Made by a program: the position numbers and the translations under genes. A DNA stretch of 64,000 bases from Cryptoclostridium sp964637365. GTDB taxonomy: Bacteria; Bacillota; Dehalobacteriia; UBA7702. Shown piece after piece: positions 60,132-64,000 of this stretch; position 1 is the stretch's first letter, and each line of letters begins with the position of its first letter. The notes under the pieces are model-generated. The model did not search any database. It was not told where the DNA came from and was given only the letters and a program-made list of their open reading frames with translations. The stretch spans positions 143,021 through 207,020 of the forward strand of contig CAZWWH010000002.1 in assembly GCA_964637365.1 (NCBI GenBank). The letters run 5' to 3'.

Positions 60132-61598
60132 CTATTTTCTAACGCCAAATTCTTTTTCCGCATCATAAATAAGGTCTGTCAGTTTATCGGCGCATTCCAA
60201 AGCAGGAACTTTATGGTTTTCCAAAATTTCAATGGCGCGTTTATCGGCACGGCTGCCAAAGGTTTCGGAACCCATAAGATTCCAGGTGGCTCGGTCATCT
60301 CTATCGATCATATCAGGGAAAATATTGTGTTTGAGGTTTTGGAAAGTATGACTATGAGACAAGAACTCACCGCCAACACCAACTTCTTTGATGATATCTA
60401 CCGCTAAATGTTCGTCGTCGGTGGGAACGCCACGGAGAATACGGGAAAGCATACGAATTATTTCATTATCAGCCACATACTGACTGTAGCTGAAAGTCAT
60501 GCCCAGTTCCAACATCCCAGCGCCATAGATGATATTGGCCCCTGCCAACATCGTCAAAAGGAAGCTCTGGGTCTTTTCGTAACCAGCTTGGAGATCGGAA
60601 ACCTTGGAGTCTGTCTACCCACCAGCCACAAAACTGGGCAATCCGTAAAATTGAGCCAGCTGAGCAACGGATGCGTTAATCAACGCCAATTCAGGGCTGC
60701 CTACGGTGGCAGTACCCTTTCTCAAATCGAGATTTGTGGTGGAACTGCCATAAATCACAGGAGAGCCAGGCTGGGTCAACTGAGACAGAACAACGGAAGC
60801 CAAAACTTCGGCATTATGGGTCACCAATGTACCAGCCAAAGTGGTAGGGGCGGTACCGCCGGAGAGCGCCATGGACAATTCCAAAAAGGGAACCTTGGCT
60901 TTAGCGTATACCATCACTGCTTCCGCGTATTCTTTACAAAGCGTCAGGGGGCTAATGGGGCAGCCGCCACCCATAAGAACAGGTTTTTCTGCCAGCTTCT
61001 CCGCACCGCCGGCGATGACGCGTCCCATTTCTATCAAATATTCGGCGCTACGCTTCCCTTCTGGAGAAGACCAAAGACATTTGGTCGTGTTGTTTGCCTG
61101 TGCATCAAGAGTATGAAGCGGTAAGCTTTCCGCAGGGACGTCACGGGCAATGACCGTATCAAAACTGTAAGAAAAAGAGTCCAGAGCATCGGTTAGAATG
61201 GCTAATTGAGCAGCATCTTTTTTCGTCGATTCTCGAATTTCGCCAGTATAAGGATCCTGAACAGTTACGCCTTCTCCAAATGGAATAAAGCTAATACGGT
61301 CAGTTCCCACCACTACATCATTTTTAGGATCTCTGCCCCCTACGGTGAATTGGGACGGAGCCGTGCGAACAGCCCCCTCCACAATATAAGGGGGAATATG
61401 GACGATTTTTGCATCATCGTCTACTCTTGCCCCGGCTTTACGAAAAACATCAAGAGCTTCTTCGCAGTCAATACGAATACCAACATCTTCAAGAACTTCT
61501 AAGGTTGCCTTATGAATTTGCTCCAAATTGGTCATGCCAAGAAGTCTCAAACCGCAACCCACATTGGCCATATGATTGCTGATAGGATTTCTTCTCAT
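60132..61598 (-). CDS. MttB-family methyltransferase with in-frame amber (pyrrolysine) codon
   Basis: Read with TAG as pyrrolysine this is one 488-residue protein. Codons 1-327 run from the ATG at 61598 (GGAGGT upstream) to FVAGG; codon 328 is TAG (60617-60615); then TDSKVSDLQAGYEKTQSFLL and the rest follow in the same frame to another TAG at 60134-60132. The Trp-type paralogue has the same 488-residue length. In methanogen MttB the amber near residue 334 encodes pyrrolysine, which holds the methylamine substrate. If the last TAG is also read, the protein gains nine residues (pyrrolysine plus eight) before TGA at 60107-60105. Substrate class: trimethylamine or a related amine. Confidence 0.93.
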
Positions 61599-61633
61599 TG
61601 AAATACCTCCTTCATGATTTTGTATTTATGTAG

Positions 61634-61649
61634 TGCAATATCCGTGCCA
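61634..61649 (-). promoter_or_regulatory. Sigma-54 promoter of the intact mttB operon
   Basis: On the minus strand TGGCAC-GGATA-TTGCA is a complete -24/-12 element, with the same TGGCACGG start as the promoter at 40989. It is 36 bases before the amber mttB start. Confidence 0.9.
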
Positions 61650-61749
61650 AATATAAAATCACCTGTTAAACCAGTTTTCATAATGTATAATAATTTGTTT
61701 TGTAAATTTTATTTTACAAAATTATCCGTCACACACCAAAACTCCATTG

Positions 61750-61792
61750 TTTACATGTAAAAAATAATTATCATTGTAAATTATTTTTTACA
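61750..61792. promoter_or_regulatory. Palindromic activator site upstream of the sigma-54 promoter
   Basis: TGTAAAAAATAATT (61756-61769) and AATTATTTTTTACA (61779-61792) are perfect 14-base inverted repeats 9 bases apart. TTTACATGTAAA (61750-61761) is a further 12-base palindrome overlapping the first arm. The site is 100-143 bases upstream of the -24 box, the usual place for a sigma-54 activator. It shares the core TTACATGT with the repeats of the decayed copy. Confidence 0.72.
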
Positions 61793-61847
61793 TTCTGTCG
61801 ATAAAAAAAGAATGATGCATCTTTCGATACACCATTTCGTATGTCGT

Positions 61848-63326
61848 TTATTCAAAAAATTTTTTATTGCCGATTTCGATTCCAACTTTTTTCAATCGTT
61901 GATAAATGCTCTGACGCGTTTGACCAAATTCTTTGGCCACCTCTACAATTTTATATTCATTGCGTATCAGAGATTCTTTCAATAACTTCCTTTCATAGTC
62001 CAACAAACGCGTTTTCATGTCGTATTTTTCATCTTCATCTGAAGAGTCGCGTCCATTATCATCGTTCATTTCCGCAAATTTCTCTTGAAAATAGTCGGAA
62101 AAATGATTAGAACGCAATAGCCGATCTTCAGTTGTTACGATATTCATAGAGCTTTCCACAAAATTTTCCAACTCTCTGATATTACCCGGCCAGTCGTAAT
62201 CCATTAAAAGATTGGAAACCGCAGGAGATACTCCTTCAATAAATAAACTAAAGCGTACATTATATTTATGAATAAAGTAATGAACCAGATACTCGATATC
62301 CTCCTTACGATCCCGCAACGGAGGAATTTTCAATTCAATAGTGGCCAAACGAAAAAATAAGTCATCGCGAATTAAACCGCTTGCCAATACCTCTTTGGGG
62401 TTTTTATTGACTGCGCTGATAATCCGGCAGTTTACGGGAATCTCCTTACTGCCGCCAATACGGCGAACAGACTTTTCTTGAATTGCCCGAAGAATTTTTG
62501 GCTGTAAGCTTAGAGGCATTGAATTAATTTCATCCAGAAACAAAGTACCGCCTTCAGCCTGCTCAAACAACCCCGGCCCCTCTACTGCCCCGGTAAAGGA
62601 GCCTTTGGCCACCCCAAATAAAATACTTTCCAGCAGAGTTTCCGGAATAGCGGCGCAGTTAACGGAAACAAAAGGACCGTCCAAAAATAAGCTGCCATTA
62701 TGGATACTTTGGGCCATCAATTCCTTCCCTGTACCCGTTTCACCATAGATTAATACAGGAGAATCCCGTTTCGCTACCATTTTGGCTCTGGCAATGGTAC
62801 GCTTCATAACAGCGCTTTCTCCAATAATATCATAAAAAAAATATCGTGCTCCTGTATCATTGGAATTTTCATGTGACTTTTGATAATTCCTCATACTCAG
62901 CGTATCCACAAGAAAATCTTTGATTTGATTAATGTTTCGGCCGAGAGTGCAGACCGCCTTGACTTTGCCATCAACAATAAATGGATATAAACTCATCAAA
63001 ATCGCTGTTTTTTTACCGTATCCCAAACTGTATTCATAATACACGTCTTTGTACGATTTTTTATTTTTTCTCACTGGATCAGAGTATTTCGATATAAAGC
63101 TATAATTAGGAATTCCGCCATATACCTCTTTTTCCGATTTACCCAGTATTTTTTCGGGAGAATATCCTTCTGTTTCTTGTACTGACCGATTATATTCAAT
63201 GATGGTACCGTTTTCATCCGTAATATATACGCCCTCATGAATAAGATCAAAAACATAACGGAATAACTCATTTTCCCAAAGTAATTCTTCATAGGATTTT
63301 TCTCTGGTCTTGTCTTGAAAAGCCAT
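61848..63326 (-). CDS. PAS-domain sigma-54 AAA+ transcriptional activator
   Basis: This 492-residue enhancer-binding protein has a PAS sensor domain (about 20-135; HEGVYITDENGTIIEYNRSVQETEGYSPEKILGKS), an AAA+ domain with Walker A GETGTGKE (195-202), the sigma-54 contact loop GSFTGA (242-247, a variant of GAFTGA), Walker B LFLDEIN (Asp265), DWPGNIRELEN, and a C-terminal Fis-type helix-turn-helix (about 460-485; KIVEVAKEFGQTRQSIYQRL). It lies just upstream of, and in the same orientation as, the mttB operon, and almost surely activates the promoter at 61634. The PAS domain may sense the amine or a redox state. Confidence 0.94.
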   Translation of the reverse strand: MAFQDKTREKSYEELLWENELFRYVFDLIHEGVYITDENGTIIEYNRSVQETEGYSPEKILGKSEKEVYGGIPNYSFISKYSDPVRKNKKSYKDVYYEYSLGYGKKTAILMSLYPFIVDGKVKAVCTLGRNINQIKDFLVDTLSMRNYQKSHENSNDTGARYFFYDIIGESAVMKRTIARAKMVAKRDSPVLIYGETGTGKELMAQSIHNGSLFLDGPFVSVNCAAIPETLLESILFGVAKGSFTGAVEGPGLFEQAEGGTLFLDEINSMPLSLQPKILRAIQEKSVRRIGGSKEIPVNCRIISAVNKNPKEVLASGLIRDDLFFRLATIELKIPPLRDRKEDIEYLVHYFIHKYNVRFSLFIEGVSPAVSNLLMDYDWPGNIRELENFVESSMNIVTTEDRLLRSNHFSDYFQEKFAEMNDDNGRDSSDEDEKYDMKTRLLDYERKLLKESLIRNEYKIVEVAKEFGQTRQSIYQRLKKVGIEIGNKKFFE

Positions 63327-63840
63327 TGATTCACCTTCAATAATAATTTTATTTAATGTTTCGTCAGAATCTAGAAAATTCCTTCATGACAACTTTTATT
63401 CCATATTCTTCCATTGAAATACATTGTTTAACCCCAAAAGATAGCGCCAATGAATAGCCATTTAAACAATTTTCATAATTCAATCCTATATTATTTTCAA
63501 TAGAATTATTTTAATTCCTCATCCCCTTTTCTGCCGCCTCAAAAATTGCAATTAAAAAAGCCAATCGTTTTGGGGACGATTGGCTTTCTTCCAACAACAT
63601 CAATCATGGATACTTTGTAATCACGTATTTTTTAAATTTTTTTAGTTTTTTAGATGATGTTGATGAAATCTTGCTAGTTAAAAATTGAGTTTGTTTCTTA
63701 AAAGAAATCATTTTATTTGACATGTTTCCTTAGAGACTTGATTTGCGATGATTTTTGGCACAATCACTTCCTTAGGGAAACGTATTACATCTTTAACCAT
63801 CAAACTTTGTTTCTTTAAGTTTCTCGCTTATTTGGGGAAT
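63327..63840. other. Intergenic region between the activator and the structured element
   Basis: No gene is visible on either strand; the sequence is AT-rich with frequent stops. It holds one strong terminator (63557-63590) and then 250 bases of AT-rich DNA in which I see no motif worth calling. A promoter for the activator gene should lie within about 63330-63500, but I found no convincing boxes. Confidence 0.5.
63557..63590 (-). terminator. Strong terminator, bidirectional in appearance
   Basis: AAAGCCAATCGT (63557-63568) and ACGATTGGCTTT (63576-63587) pair perfectly over 12 bp with a 7-base loop. On the minus strand T6 follows; on the plus strand TTTCTT. It would stop minus-strand transcripts arriving from beyond the structured element. 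Confidence 0.82.
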
Positions 63841-63959
63841 GGCGGTTCGGCGGGCGAGTCCCCGAAGGGGACGAGTTCCGCGGGAAGCCATGGCAGAGGG
63901 CGCAGGCAGGGGGAAGTTCTTCCCCAGTGCCCGCACCCTTGCCATGGATGCGAACCGAC
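63841..63959. other. GC-rich, multi-hairpin non-coding element
   Basis: About 119 bases that are far richer in GC than the AT-rich DNA on both sides. An outer helix CGGTTCG (63843-63849) / CGAACCG (63951-63957) encloses two hairpins: GTCCCC-GAA-GGGGAC (63858-63872), and a long interrupted stem CCATGGCA (63888-63895), AGGG, GCAGGCA, GGGGAA pairing with TTCCCC, TGCCCGC, CCCT, TGCCATGG (63940-63947). This is a three-way junction by design or descent. I cannot match it to a known RNA; it may be a structured RNA or a mobile palindromic repeat. Confidence 0.6.
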
Positions 63960-64000
63960 ATTAGAACATAGAATTGATTTTTTCTAACTTTGCGGTAAAA

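Noticed and set aside
63748..63987. 79-codon frame across the GC-rich element
   Set aside because: Its Gly/Ser/Arg-rich part is produced by the hairpin sequences themselves; no ribosome site and no protein family.
1..64000. CRISPR arrays, phage genes, complete insertion sequences, rRNA genes
   Set aside because: I looked for regularly spaced repeats, integrase or transposase motifs and rRNA sequence and saw none.

Overview
The window looks like a chromosome segment of a low-GC, endospore-forming anaerobe of the Bacillota (class Clostridia or a near relative). This rests on spoIVA next to plsY, der and a DUF512 radical-SAM gene, on the Bacillus/Clostridium-type block alaS-ireB-ruvX-DUF1292-mltG, on the Fe-S fumarase pair, and on strong purine-rich ribosome binding sites. 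An in-frame amber codon at the pyrrolysine position of a trimethylamine methyltransferase-family gene (mttB), together with the near absence of TAG as a stop codon elsewhere, points to a pyrrolysine-decoding species. No rRNA operon, CRISPR array, phage or complete transposon was seen. I could not assign genus or species.

Layout. 1-2850: polar amino-acid ABC transporter and a TrpR-like regulator. 2887-5833: GDP-mannose precursor genes (phosphomannomutase, mannose-1-phosphate guanylyltransferase) and RidA. 5870-9210: zinc phospholipase-like protein, AI-2E family permease, orphan PTS EIIC-like protein. 9258-20795: cell-wall and housekeeping block on the minus strand (class B PBP, DUF4911, U32/TrhP-like, MltG, VanW, DUF1292, RuvX, ferredoxin-type aldo/keto reductase, IreB, AlaS, second AI-2E protein). 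20899-23620: small operon with a PRC-barrel protein and an easily missed 51-residue zinc ribbon, SH3-amidase, Cys-rich protein. 23893-25362: PutP. 25708-30931: HTH / response regulator / kinase / ABC efflux locus of BceRSAB style, with two frameshifts. 31366-36949: TetR, MMPL exporter, secreted coiled-coil protein, lipoprotein. 37042-38729: AICAR transformylase under a ZTP riboswitch, and a small GNAT. 39366-44524: decayed copy of a sigma-54-controlled mttB cassette. 44729-49605: spoIVA, plsY, der, DUF512. 49746-55979: DUF4342 / two-component system, fumarase, SAH hydrolase, DUF3786. 56051-56126: tRNA-Arg. 56645-63326: intact mttB cassette. 63841-63959: a GC-rich, highly structured non-coding element.

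How the parts work together. The most unusual system is the sigma-54 / PAS-AAA+ activator plus two MttB paralogues (one amber/pyrrolysine, one with Trp at the same position) plus two EamA-type permeases. It has its own -24/-12 promoter and a palindromic activator site. I infer an inducible uptake/export and demethylation module for a methylated amine or betaine-like compound. The corrinoid protein, its reactivase and the pyl genes must lie elsewhere, because none is in the window. A second copy 12-17 kb away keeps its sigma-54 promoter and phased upstream repeats, but its regulator, both methyltransferases and the junction with its permease are broken by small indels and one deletion fusion. 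C1-related genes nearby (ZTP-controlled AICAR transformylase, SAH hydrolase, DUF3786) fit a one-carbon lifestyle but do not prove it.
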